A DNA stretch of 64,000 bases from Archivesica marissinica (lineage: Eukaryota; Mollusca; Bivalvia; Venerida; Vesicomyidae): NCBI GenBank assembly GCA_014843695.1, contig CM026390.1:3307213-3371212 (forward strand). Direction: 5' to 3'. Under the pieces are notes generated by a model. The model was given only the letters and a program-made list of their open reading frames with translations, had not been told where the DNA came from and ran no database searches. The translations under genes were made by a program, and so were the position numbers. Below, one piece after another: positions 14,918 to 28,790 of the stretch. How positions within the stretch are numbered: position 1 is the first letter of the stretch; every line of letters starts with the position of its first letter.

Positions 14918-17900
14918 TGCTACTGTACAATAACTACTCACTACTATAGATCATTGCCACTGTACAATAACTAATCACTACTATAGATCCTTGCCATTGT
15001 ACAATAACTACGCACTACTATAGATCTTTGCCACTGTACAATAACTACTCACTAATATAGATCCTTGCCACTGTACAATAACTAATCACTACTTTAGATC
15101 CTTGTCACTATACACTAACTACGCACTGCTATAGATCATTACCACTGTACAATAACTACTCACTACTATAGATCCTTGCCACTGTACAATAACTACGCAC
15201 TACTATAGATCATTACCAGTGTACAATACCTACTCACTACTATAGATCCTTGCCACTGTACAATAACTACTTACTACTATAAATCATTGCCACTGTACAA
15301 TAACTACTCACTACTATAGATCCTTGCCACTGTACAATAACTACTCACTACTATAGATCCTTGCCACTGTACAATAACTACTCACTACTGTAGATCCTTG
15401 CCACTGTACAATAACTACTCACTACTATAGATCCTTGCCACTGTACAATAACTACTCACTACTATAGATTCTTGCCACTGTACAATAACTACTCACTCTT
15501 ATAGATCCTTGCCACTGTACAATAACTACTCACTACTATAGATAATTACCAGTGTACAATAACTACTCACTACTATAGATCATTGCCACTGTACAATAAC
15601 TACTCACTACTATAGATCCTTGCCACTGTACAATAACTACTCACTACTATAGATCCTTGCCACTGTACAATAACTACGCACTACTATAGATCTTTGCCAC
15701 TGTACAATAACTACTCACTACTATAGATCATTGCCACTGTACAATAACTACTCACTACTATAGATCATTGCCACTGTACAATAACTACTCACTACTATAG
15801 ATCCTTGCCACTATACAATAACTACGCACTACTATAGATCTTTGCCACTGTACAATAACTACTCACTACTATAGATCCTTGCCACTGTACAATAACTACT
15901 CACTACTTTAGATCCTTGTCACTGTACAATAACTACTCACTACTATATATCCTTGTCACTGTATAATAACTACTCACTACTATAGATCATTGCCACTGTA
16001 CAATAACTACTCACTACTATAGATCATTACCAGTGTACAATAACTACTCACTACTATAGATTCTTGACACTGTACAATAACTACTCACTCTTATAGATCC
16101 TTGCCACTGTACAATAACTACTCACTACTATAGATCATTACCAGTGTACAATAACTACTCACTACTATAGATCCTTGCCACTGTACAATAACTACTCACT
16201 ACTATAGATCCTTGCCACTGTACAATAACTACTCACTACTATAGATCCTTGCCACTGTACAATAACTACTCACTACTATAGATCCTTGCCACTGTACAAT
16301 AACTACGCACTACTATAGATCATTACCACTGTACAATAACTACGCACTACTATAGATCATTACCACTGTACAATAACTACGCACTACTATAGATCCTTGC
16401 CACTGTACAATATACCACTACTATAGAATTACCCTGTACAATAACTACTCACTACTATATATCATTACCAGTGTACAATAACTACTCACTACTATAGATC
16501 CTTGCCACTGTACAATAACTACTCACTACTATAGATCATTGCCACTGTACAATAACTACTCACTACTATAGATCCTTGCCACTGTACAATAACTACGCAC
16601 TACTATAGATCATTGCCACTGTACAATAACTACTCACTACTATAGATCCTTGCCACTGTACAATAACTACTCACTACTATAGATCCTTGCCACTGTACAA
16701 TAACTACGCACTACTATAGATCATTACCACTGTACAATAACTACGCACTACTATAGATCATTACCACTGTACAATAACTACGCACTACTATAGATCCTTG
16801 CCACTGTACAATGACTACGCACTACTATAGATCATTACCACTGTACAATAACTACTCACTACTATATATCATTACCAGTGTACAATAACTACTCACTACT
16901 ATAGATCCTTGCCACTGTACAATAACTACTCACTACTATAGATCCTTGCCACTGTACAATAACTACTCACTACTATAGATCCTTGCCACTGTACAATAAC
17001 TACTCACTACTATAGATCCTTGCCACTGTACAATAACTACTCACTACTATAGATCTTGCACTGTAAATAACTACCAACTATAGATCCTTGCCACTGTACA
17101 ATAACTCCCTACTATAGATCATTACCAGTGTACAATAACTACTCACTACTATAGATCCTTGCCACTGTACAATAACTACTCACTACTATAGATCCTTGCC
17201 ACTGTACAATAACTACTCACTACTATAGATCCTTGCCACTGTACAATAACTACGCACTACTATAGATCATTACCACTGTACAATAACTACTCACTACTAT
17301 AGATCCTTGCCACTGTACAATAACTACTCACTACTATAGATCATTGCCACTGTACAATAACTACTCACTACTATAGATCATTGCCACTGTACAATAACTA
17401 CTCACTACTATAGATCATTACCACTGTACAATAACTACGCACTACTATAGATCATTACCACTGTACAATAACTACGCACTACTATAGATCTTTGCCACTG
17501 TACAATAACTACTCACTACTATAGATCCTTGCCACTGTACAATAACTACGCACTACTATAGATCATTACCACTGTACAATAACTACGCACTACTATAGAT
17601 CATTACCACTGTACAATAACTACGCACTACTATAGATCATTACCACTGTACAATAAATACGCACTACTATAGATCATTACCGCTGTACAATAACTACTCA
17701 CTACTATATATCATTACCAGTGTACGATAACTACTCACTACTATAGATCCTTGCTACTGTACAATAACTACTCACTACTATAGATCATTGCCACTGTACA
17801 ATAACTAATCACTACTATAGATCCTTGCCACTGTACAATAACTACGCACTACTATAGATCTTTGCCACTGTACAATAACTACTCACTAATATAGATCCTT

Positions 17901-20900
17901 GCCACTGTACAATAACTACTCACTACTTTAGATCCTTGTCACTGTACACTAACTACACACTGCTATAGATCATTACCACTGTACAATAACTACTCACTAC
18001 TATAGATCCTTGCCACTGTACAATAACTACGCACTACTATAGATCATTACCAGTGTACAATACCTACTCACTACTATAGATCCTTGCCACTGTACAATAA
18101 CTACTTACTACTATAGATCATTGCCACTGTACAATAACTACTCACTACTATAGATCCTTGCCACTGTACAATAACTACACACTACTATAGATCCTTGCCA
18201 CTGTACAATAACTACTCACTACTGTAGATCCTTGCCACTCTACAATAACTACTCACTACTATAGATCCTTGTCACTGTATAATAACTACTCACTACTATA
18301 GATTCTTGCCACTGTACAATAACTACTCACTCTTATAGATCCTTGCCACTGTACAATAACTACTCACTACTATAGATAATTACCAGTGTACAATAACTAC
18401 TCACTACTATAGATCCTTGCCACTGTACAATAACTACGCACTACTATAGATCCTTGCCACTGTACAATAACTACTCACTACTATAGATCATTGCCACTGT
18501 ACAATAACTACTCACTACTATAGATCCTTGCCACTATACAATAACTACGCACTACTATAGATCTTTGCCACTGTACAATAACTACTCACTACTATAGATC
18601 CTTGCCACTGTACAATAACTACGCACTACTATAGATCTTTGCCACTGTACAATAACTACTCACTACTATAGATCCTTGCCACTGTACAATAACTACTCAC
18701 TACTATAGATCCTTGCCACTGTACAATAACTACTCACTACTATAAATCCTTGCCACTGTACAATAACTACTCACTACTATAGATCATTGCCACTGTACAA
18801 TAATTACTCGTTACTATAGATCATTACCACTGTACAATAACTACGCACTACTATAGATCCTTGCCACTGTACAATAACTATTCACTACTATGGATCATTG
18901 CCACTGTACAATAACTACTCAATACTATAGATCCTTGCCACTGTACAATAACTACGCACTACTACAGATCCTTGCCACTGTACAATAACTACGCACTACT
19001 ATAGATCATTACCACTGTACAATAACTACGCACTACTATAGATCTTTGCCACTGTACAATAACTACTCACTACTATAGATCCTTGCCACTGTACAATAAC
19101 TACGCACTACTGTAGATCATTACCACTGTACAATAACTACGCACTACTATAGATCATTACCACTGTACAATAACTACGCACTACTATAGATCATTACCAC
19201 TGTACAATAAATACTCACTACTATAGATCATTACCACTGTACAATAACTACTCACTACTATATATCATTACCAGTGTATGATAACTACTCACTACTATAG
19301 ATTATTGCCACTGTACAATAACTAATCACTACTATAGATCCTTGCCACTGTACAATGACTACGCACTACTATAGATCTTTTCCACTGTACAATAACTACT
19401 CACTAATATAGATCCTTGCCACTGTACAATAAATACTCACTACTTTAGATCCTTGTCACTGTACACAAACTACGCACTGCTATAGATCATTACCACTGTA
19501 CAATAACTACTCACTAACATAGATCCTTGCCACTGTACAATAACTACTCACTACTATAGATCCTTGCCACTGTACAATAACTACACACTACTATAGATCC
19601 TTGCCACTGTACAATAACTACTCACTACTATAGATCCTTGCCACTGTACAATAACTACTCACTACTATAGATCCTTGTCACTGTACAATAACTACTCACT
19701 ACTATAGATTCTTGCCACTGTACAATAACTACTCACTACTATAGATCCTTGCCACTGTACAATAACTACTCACTACTATAGATCATTACCACTGTACAAT
19801 AACTACTCACTACTATAGATCATTGCCACTGTACAATAACTACTCACTACTATAGATCCTTGCCACTGTACAATAACTACTCACTACTATAGATCCTTGC
19901 CACTGTACAATAACTACTCACTACTATAAATCCTTGCCACTGTACAATAACTACTCACTACTATAGATCATTGCCAATGTACAATAACTACTCACTACTA
20001 TAGATCCTTGCCACTATACAATAACTACGCACTACTATAGATCTTTGCCACTGTACAATAACTACTCACTACTATAGATCCTTGCCACTGTACAATAACT
20101 ACTCACTACTATAGATCCTTGTCACTGTACAATAACTACTCACTACTATATCCTTGTCACTGTATAATAACTACTCACTACTATAGATCATTGCCACTGT
20201 ACAATAACTACTCACTACAATAGATCATTACCAGTGTACAATAACTACTCACTACTATAGATTCTTGACACTGTACAATAACTACTCACTACTATAAATC
20301 CTTGCCACTGTACAATAACTACTCACTACTATAGATCATTGCCACTGTACAATAACTACTCGTTACTATAGATCATTACCACTGTACAATAACTACGCAC
20401 TACTATAGATCCTTGCCACTGTACAATAACTATTCACTACTATAGATCATTGCCACTGTACAATAACTACTCACTACTATAGATCCTTGCCACTGTACAA
20501 TAACTACGCACTACTATAGATCTTTGCCACTGTACAATAACTACTCACTACTATAGATCCTTGCCACTGTACAATAACTATGCACTACTGTAGATCATTA
20601 CCACTGTACAATAACTACGCACTACTATAGATCATTACCACTGTACAATAACTACGCACTACTATAGATCTTTGCCACTGTACAATAACTACTTACTACT
20701 ATAGATCCGTGCCACTGTACAATAACTACGCACTACTATAGATCATTACCACTGTACAATAACTACGCACTACTATAGATCATTACCACTGTACAATAAC
20801 TACTCACTACTATAGATTCTTGACAATGTACAATAACTACTCACTACTATAAATCCTTGCCACTGTACAATAACTACTCACTACTATAGATCATTGCCAC

Positions 20901-21364
20901 TGTACAATAACTACTCACTACTATAGATCATTACCACTGTACAATAACTACTCACTACTATAGATCCTTGCCACTGTACAATAACTACTCACTACTATAG
21001 ATCCTTGCCACTGTACAATAACTACGCACTACTATAGATCATTGCCACTGTACAATAACTACTCACTACTATAGATCCTTGCCACTGTACAATAACTACT
21101 CACTACTATAGATCATTACCAGTGTACAATAACTACTCACTACTATAGACCATTGCCACTGTACAATAACTACTCACTACTATAGATCCTTGCCACTGTA
21201 CAATAACTACTCACTACTATAGATCCTTGCCACTGTACAATAACTACTCACTACTATAAATCCTTGCCACTGTACAATAACTACTCACTACTATAGATCA
21301 TTGCCAATGTACAATAACTACTAACAACTATAGATCCTTGCCACTATACAATAACTACGCACTA

Positions 21365-22364
21365 NNNNNNNNNNNNNNNNNNNNNNNNNNNNNNNNNNNN
21401 NNNNNNNNNNNNNNNNNNNNNNNNNNNNNNNNNNNNNNNNNNNNNNNNNNNNNNNNNNNNNNNNNNNNNNNNNNNNNNNNNNNNNNNNNNNNNNNNNNNN
21501 NNNNNNNNNNNNNNNNNNNNNNNNNNNNNNNNNNNNNNNNNNNNNNNNNNNNNNNNNNNNNNNNNNNNNNNNNNNNNNNNNNNNNNNNNNNNNNNNNNNN
21601 NNNNNNNNNNNNNNNNNNNNNNNNNNNNNNNNNNNNNNNNNNNNNNNNNNNNNNNNNNNNNNNNNNNNNNNNNNNNNNNNNNNNNNNNNNNNNNNNNNNN
21701 NNNNNNNNNNNNNNNNNNNNNNNNNNNNNNNNNNNNNNNNNNNNNNNNNNNNNNNNNNNNNNNNNNNNNNNNNNNNNNNNNNNNNNNNNNNNNNNNNNNN
21801 NNNNNNNNNNNNNNNNNNNNNNNNNNNNNNNNNNNNNNNNNNNNNNNNNNNNNNNNNNNNNNNNNNNNNNNNNNNNNNNNNNNNNNNNNNNNNNNNNNNN
21901 NNNNNNNNNNNNNNNNNNNNNNNNNNNNNNNNNNNNNNNNNNNNNNNNNNNNNNNNNNNNNNNNNNNNNNNNNNNNNNNNNNNNNNNNNNNNNNNNNNNN
22001 NNNNNNNNNNNNNNNNNNNNNNNNNNNNNNNNNNNNNNNNNNNNNNNNNNNNNNNNNNNNNNNNNNNNNNNNNNNNNNNNNNNNNNNNNNNNNNNNNNNN
22101 NNNNNNNNNNNNNNNNNNNNNNNNNNNNNNNNNNNNNNNNNNNNNNNNNNNNNNNNNNNNNNNNNNNNNNNNNNNNNNNNNNNNNNNNNNNNNNNNNNNN
22201 NNNNNNNNNNNNNNNNNNNNNNNNNNNNNNNNNNNNNNNNNNNNNNNNNNNNNNNNNNNNNNNNNNNNNNNNNNNNNNNNNNNNNNNNNNNNNNNNNNNN
22301 NNNNNNNNNNNNNNNNNNNNNNNNNNNNNNNNNNNNNNNNNNNNNNNNNNNNNNNNNNNNNNNN
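21365..22364. other. Assembly gap of 1,000 N inside satellite A
   Basis: Exactly 1,000 N, the usual placeholder for an unknown distance. Satellite A reads forward on the left and reverse-complement on the right, so the orientation change lies in the gap or was created by the join. The true length and content are unknown. Confidence 0.99.
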
Positions 22365-25300
22365 AGTGGCAAGGATCTATAGTAGTGAGTAGTTATTGTA
22401 CAGTGGTAATGATCTATAGTAGTGAGTAGTTATTGTACAGTGGCAATGATCTATAGTAGTGAGTAGTTATTGTACAGTGGCAAGGATCTATAGTAGTGAG
22501 TAGTTATTGTACAGTGGTAATGATCTATAGTAGTGAGTAGTTATTGTACAGTGGCAAGGATCTATAGTAGTGAGTAGTTATTGTACAGTGGCAAGGATCT
22601 ATAGTAGTGAGTAGTTATTGTACAGTGGCAATGATCTATAGTAGTGAGTAGTTATTGTACAGTGGCAAGGATCTATAGTAGTGAGTAGTTATTGTACAGT
22701 GGCAAGGATCTATAGTAGTGAGTAGTTATTGTACAGTGGTAATGATCTATAGTAGTGAGTAGTTATTGTACAGTGGCAAGGATCTATAGTAGTGAGTAGT
22801 TATTGTACAGTGGCAAGGATCTATAGTAGTGAGTAGTTATTGTACAGTGGCAATGATCTATAGTAGTGAGTAGTTATTGTACAGTGGCAAGGATCTATAG
22901 TAGTGAGTAGTTATTGTACAGTGGCAAGGATCTATAGTAGTGCGTAGTTATTGTACAGTGGCAAGGATCTATAGTAGTGAGTAGTTATTGTACAGTGGCA
23001 AGGATCTATAGTAGTGAGTAGTTATAGTACACAGGTAATGATCTATAGTAGTGAGTAGTTATTGTACAGTGGCAATGATCTATAGTAGTGAGTAGTTATT
23101 GTACAGTGGCAAGGATCTATAGTAGTGAGTAGTTATTGTACACTGGTAATGATATATAGTAGTGAGCAGTTATTGTACAGTGGTAATGATCTATAGTAGT
23201 GCGTAGTTATTGTACAGTGGTAATGATCTATAGTAGTGCGTAGTTATTGTACAGTGGCAAGGATCTATAGTAGTGAGTAGTTATTGTACAGTGGTAATGA
23301 TCTATAGTAGTGAGTAGTTATTGTACAGTGGCAAGGATCTATAGTAGTGAGTAGTTATTGTACAGTGGCAATGATCTATAGTAGTGAGTAGTTATTGTAC
23401 AGTGGCAATGATCTATAGTAGTGAGTAGTTATTGTACAGTGGCAAGGATCTATAGTAGATAGTAGTTATTGTACACTGGTAATGATATATAGTAGTGAGT
23501 AGTTATTGTACAGCGATAATGATCTATAGTAGTGCGTAGTCATTGTACAGTGGTAATGATCTATAGTAGTGCGTAGTTATTGTACAGTGGCAATGATCTA
23601 TAGTAGTGAGTAGTTATTGTACAGTGGCAAGGATCTATAGTAGTGAGTAGTTATTGTACAGTGGCAATGATCTATAGTAGTGAGTAGTTATTGTACAGTG
23701 GTAATGATCTATAGTAGTGAGTAGTTATTGTACAGTGGCAATGATCTATAGTAGTGAGTAGTTATTGTACAGTGGCAAGGATCTATAGTAGTGAGTAGTT
23801 ATTGTACAGTGGTAATGATCTATAGTAGTGAGTAGTTATTGTACAGTGGTAATGATCTATAGTAGTGAGTAGTTATTGTACAGTGGCAAGGATCTATAGT
23901 AGTGAGTAGTTATTGTACAGTGGCAAGGATCTATAGTAGTGGTAGTTATTGTACAGTGGTATGATCTATAGTAGTGAGTAGTTATTGTACAGTGGCAAGG
24001 ATCTATAGTAGTGAGTAGTTATTGTACAGTGGCAATGATCTATAGTAGTGAGTAGTTATTGTACAGTGGCAATGATCTATATAGTGAGTAGTTATTGTAC
24101 AGTGGCAATGATCTATAGTAGTGAGTAGTTATTGTACAGTGGTAATGATCTATAGTAGTGAGTAGTTATTGTACAGTGGCAAGGATCTATAGTAGTGAGT
24201 AGTTATTGTACAGTGGCAATGATCTATAGTAGTGAGTAGTTATTGTACAGTGGCAATGATCTATAGTAGTGAGTAGTTATTGTACAGTGGCAAGGATCTA
24301 TAGTAGTGAGTAGTTATTGTACAGTGGCAAGGATCTATAGTAGTGAGTAGTTATTGTACAGTGGCAAGGATCTATAGTAGTGAGTAGTTATTGTACAGTG
24401 GTAATGATCTATAGTAGTGAGTAGTTATTGTACAGTGGCAAGGATCTATAGTAGTGCGTAGTTATTGTACAGTGGCAAGGATCTATAGTAGTGAGTAGTT
24501 ATTGTACAGTGGCAAGGATCTATAGTAGTGAGTAGTTATTGTACAGTGGTAAGGATCTATAGTAGTGAGTAGTTATTGTACAGTGGCAATGATCTATAGT
24601 AGTGAGTAGTTATTGTACAGTGGTAATGATCTATAGTAGTGAGTAGTTATTGTACAGTGGCAAGGATCTATAGTAGTGAGTAGTTATTGTACAGTGGCAA
24701 TGATCTATAGTAGTGAGTAGTTATTGTACAGTGGCAAGGATCTATAGTAGTGAGTAGTTATTGTACAGTGGCAAGGATCTATAGTAGTGAGTAGTTATTG
24801 TACAGTGGTAGGGATCTATAGTAGTGAGTAGTTATTGTACAGTGGTAATGATCTATAATAGTGAGTAGTTATTGTACAGTGGTAATGATCTATAGTAGTG
24901 AGTAGTTATTGTACAGTGGCAATGATCTATAGTAGTGAGTAGTTATTGTACAGTGGCAAGGATCTATAGTAGTGAGTAGTTATTGTACAGTGGCAAGGAT
25001 ATATAGTAGTGAGTAGTTATTGTACAGTGGCAATGATCTATAGTAGTGAGTAGTTATTGTACAGTGGCAAGGATCTATAGTAGTGAGTAGTTATTGTACA
25101 GTGGTAATGATCTATAGTAGTGAGTAGTTATTGTACAGTGGTAATGATCTATAGTAGTGAGTAGTTATTGTACAGTGGTAATGATCTATAGTAGTGAGTA
25201 GTTATTGTACAGTGGCAAGGATCTATAGTAGTGAGTAGTTATTGTACAGTGGCAATGATCTATAGTAGTGAGTAGTTATTGTACAGTGGCAAGGATCTAT

Positions 25301-28300
25301 AGTAGTGAGTAGTTATTGTACAGTGGTAATGGTCTATAGTAGTGAGTAGTTATAGTACACTGGTAATGATCTATAGTAGTGAATAGTTATTGTACAGTGG
25401 CAAGGATCTATAGTAGTGAGTAGTTATTGTACAGTGGCAAGGATCTATAGTAGTGAGTAGTTATTGTACAGTGGCAAGGATCTGTAGTAGTGAGTAGTTA
25501 TTGTACAGTGGCAATGGTCTATAGTAGTGAGTAGTTATTGTACAGTGGTAATGATCTATAGTAGTGAGTAGTTATTGTACAGTGGCAAGGATCTATAGTA
25601 GTGAGTATTTATTGTACAGTGGCAATGATCTATAGTAGTGAGTAGTTATTGTACAATGGCAAGGATCAATAGTAGTGAGTAGTTATTGTACAGTGGCAAG
25701 GATCTATAGTAGTGAGTAGTTATTGTACAGAGGTAGGGATCTATAGTAGTGAGTAGTTATTGTACAGTGGTAATGATCTATAATAGTGAGTAGTTATTGT
25801 ACAGTGGTAATGATCTATAGTAGTGAGTAGTTATTGTACAGTGGCAATGATCTATAGTAGTGAGTAGTGATTGTACAGTGGCAAGGATCTATAGTAGTGA
25901 GTAGTTATTGTACAGTGGCAAGGATATATAGTAGTGAGTAGTTATTGTACAGTGGTAATGATCTATAGTTATGAGTAGTTATTGTACAGTGGCAAGGATC
26001 TATAGTATTGAGTAGTTATTGTACAGTGGCAAGGATCTATAGTAGTGAGTAGTTATTGTACAGTGGTAATGATCTATAGTAGTGAGTAGTTATTGTACAC
26101 TGGTATGATCTATAGTAGTGAATAGTTATTGTACAGTGGCAAGGATCTATAGTAGTGAGTAGTTATTGTACAGTGGCAAGGATCTATAGTAGTGAGTAGT
26201 TATTGTACAGTGGCATGATCTATAGTAGTGAGTAGTTATTGTACAGTGGCAAGGATCTATAGTAGTGAGTAGTTATTGTACAGTGGCAAGGATCTATAGT
26301 AGTGAGTAGTTATTGTACAGTGTAATGATCTATAGTAGTGATAGTTATTGTACAGTGGCAAGGATCTATAGTAGTGAGTAGTTATTGTACAGTGGCAATG
26401 ATCTATAGTAGTGAGTAGTTATTGTACAGTGGTAATGATCTATAGTAGTGAGTAGTTATTGTACAGTGGCAAGGATCTAAGTATGGTAGTTATTGTACGT
26501 GAAGTTATCTATAGTAGTGAGTAGTTATTGTACAGTGGAATGATTATAGTAGTGAGTAGTTATTGTACAGTGGCAAGGATCTATAGTAGTGAGTAGTTAT
26601 TGTACAGTGGCAAGGATATATAGTAGTGAGTAGTTATTGTACAGTGGTAATGATCTATAGTAGTGAGTAGTTATTGTACAGTGGTAATGATCTATAGTAG
26701 TGAGTAGTTATTGTACAGTGGTAATGATCTATAGTAGTGAATAGTTATTGTACAGTGGCAAGGATCTATAGTAGTGAGTAGTTATTGTAGTGGCAATCTA
26801 TAGTAGTGAGTAGTTATTGTACACTGGTAATGATCTATAGTAGTGAGTAGTTATTGTACAGTGGCAAGGATCTATAGTAGTGAGTAGTTATTTGTGGCAG
26901 GATCTATAGTAGTGGTAGTTATTGTACAGTGGCAATGATCTATAGTAGTGAGTAGTTATTGTACAGTGGCAAGGATCTATAGTAGTGAGTAGTTATTGTA
27001 CAGTGGTAATGATCTATAGTAGTGAGTAGTTATTGTACAGTGGCAAGGATCTATAGTAGTGAGTAGTTATTGTACAGTGGCAAGGATCTATAGTAGTGAG
27101 TAGTTATTGTACAGTGGCAAGGATCTATAGTAGTGAGTAGTTATTGTACAGTGGCAATGATCTATAGTAGTGAGTAGTTATTGTACAGTGGCAAGGATCT
27201 ATAGTAGTGAGTAGTTATTGTACAGTGGCAAGGATCTATAGTAGTGAGTAGTTATTGTACAGTGGCAAGATATATAGTAGTGAGTAGTTATTGTACAGTG
27301 GCAAGGATCTATAGTAGTGAGTAGTTATTGTACAGTGGCAAGGATCTATAGTAGTGAGTAGTTATTGTACAGTGGCAAGGATCTATAGTAGTGAGTAGTT
27401 ATTGTACAGTGGCAAGGATCTATAGTAGTGAGTAGTTATTGTACAGTGGTAATGATCTATAGTAGTGAGTAGTTATTGTACACTGGTAATGATCTATAGT
27501 AGTGAATAGTTATTGTACAGTGGCAAGGATCTATAGTAGTGAGTAGTTATTGTACAGTGGCAAGGATCTATAGTAGTGAGTAGTTATTGTACAGTGGTAA
27601 TGATCTATAGTAGTGAGTAGTTATTGTACAGTGGCAAGGATCTATAGTAGTGAGTTGTTATTGTACAGTGGCAATGATCTATAGTAGTGAGTAGTTATTG
27701 TACAGTGGCAATGATCTATAGTAGTGAGTAGTTATAGTACACTGGTAATTATCTATAGTAGTGATAGTTATTGTACAGTGGCAAGGATCTATAGTAGTGA
27801 GTAGTTATTGTACAGTGGCAAGGATCTATAGTAGTGAGTAGTTATTGTACAGTGGAAATGATCTATAGTAGTGAGTAGTTATTGTACAGTGGTAATGATC
27901 TATAGTAGTGAGTAGTTATTGTACAGTGGTAATGATCTATAGTAGTGAGTAGTTATTGTACAGTGGCAAGGATCTATAGTAGTGAGTAGTTATTGTACAG
28001 TGGCAAGGATCTATAGTAGTGAGTAGTTATTGTACAGTGGCAAGGATCTATAGTAGTGAGTAGTTATTGTACAGTGGCAAGGATCTATAGTAGTGAGTAG
28101 TTATTGTACAGTGGTAATGATCTATAGTAGTGAGTAGTTATTGTACAGTGGCAAGGATCTATAGTAGTGCGTAGTTATTGTACAGTGGCAAGGATCTATA
28201 GTAGTGAGTAGTTATTGTACAGTGGCAAGGATCTATAGTAGTGCGTAGTTATTGTACAGTGGTAAGGATCTATAGTAGTGAGTAGTTATTGTACAGTGGC

Positions 28301-28790
28301 AAGGATCTATAGTAGTGAGTAGTTATTGTACAGTGGCAAGGATCTATAGTAGTGAGTAGTTATTGTACAGTGGCAAGGATCTATAGTAGTGAGTAGTTAT
28401 TGTACAGTGGCAAGGATCTATAGTAGTGAGTAGTTATTGTACAGTGGCAATGATCTATAGTAGTGCGTAGTTATTGTACAGTGGCAATGATCTATAGTAG
28501 TGAGTAGTTATTGTACAGTGGCAATGATCTATAGTAGTGAGTAGTTATTGTACAGTGGCAAGGATCTATAGTAGTGAGTAGTTATTGTACAGTGGCAAAG
28601 ATCTATAGTAGTGCGTAGTTATTGTACAGTGGCAAGGATCTATAGTAGTGAGTAGTTATTGTACAGTGGCAAGGATCTATAGTAGTGAGTAGTTATTGTA
28701 CAGTGGCAAGGATCTATAGTAGTGAGTAGTTATTGTACACTGGTAATTATCTATAGTAGTGAGTAGTTATTGTACAGTGGCAAGGATCTA

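Larger units (their letters stand above)
1..21364 (+). repeat. Satellite A array, 37-bp unit, forward orientation
   Basis: Uninterrupted head-to-tail array of a 37-bp unit, roughly 575 copies. A typical unit begins ctactcactactatagatc and ends gccactgtacaataa. Variation is concentrated at a few positions: ctcac versus cgcac (also cacac) near the unit start, and atccttgcc, atcattgcc, atctttgcc or atcattacc in the middle. Each unit carries the palindromes ctatag and tgtaca. The part before about 7 kb is more diverse, while about 7.2-9.4 kb and 11-14 kb hold long runs of near-identical units. The unit is not a multiple of three, so all frames are soon interrupted and there is no coding potential. 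The array starts before the window and ends at an assembly gap. I see no transposon or unique sequence inside it. Confidence 0.97.

Noticed and set aside
21338..22429. Open reading frames of 336-363 codons across the first N run, on both strands
   Set aside because: Almost all residues are unknown (N); the real residues are translated satellite. Artefact of the gap.
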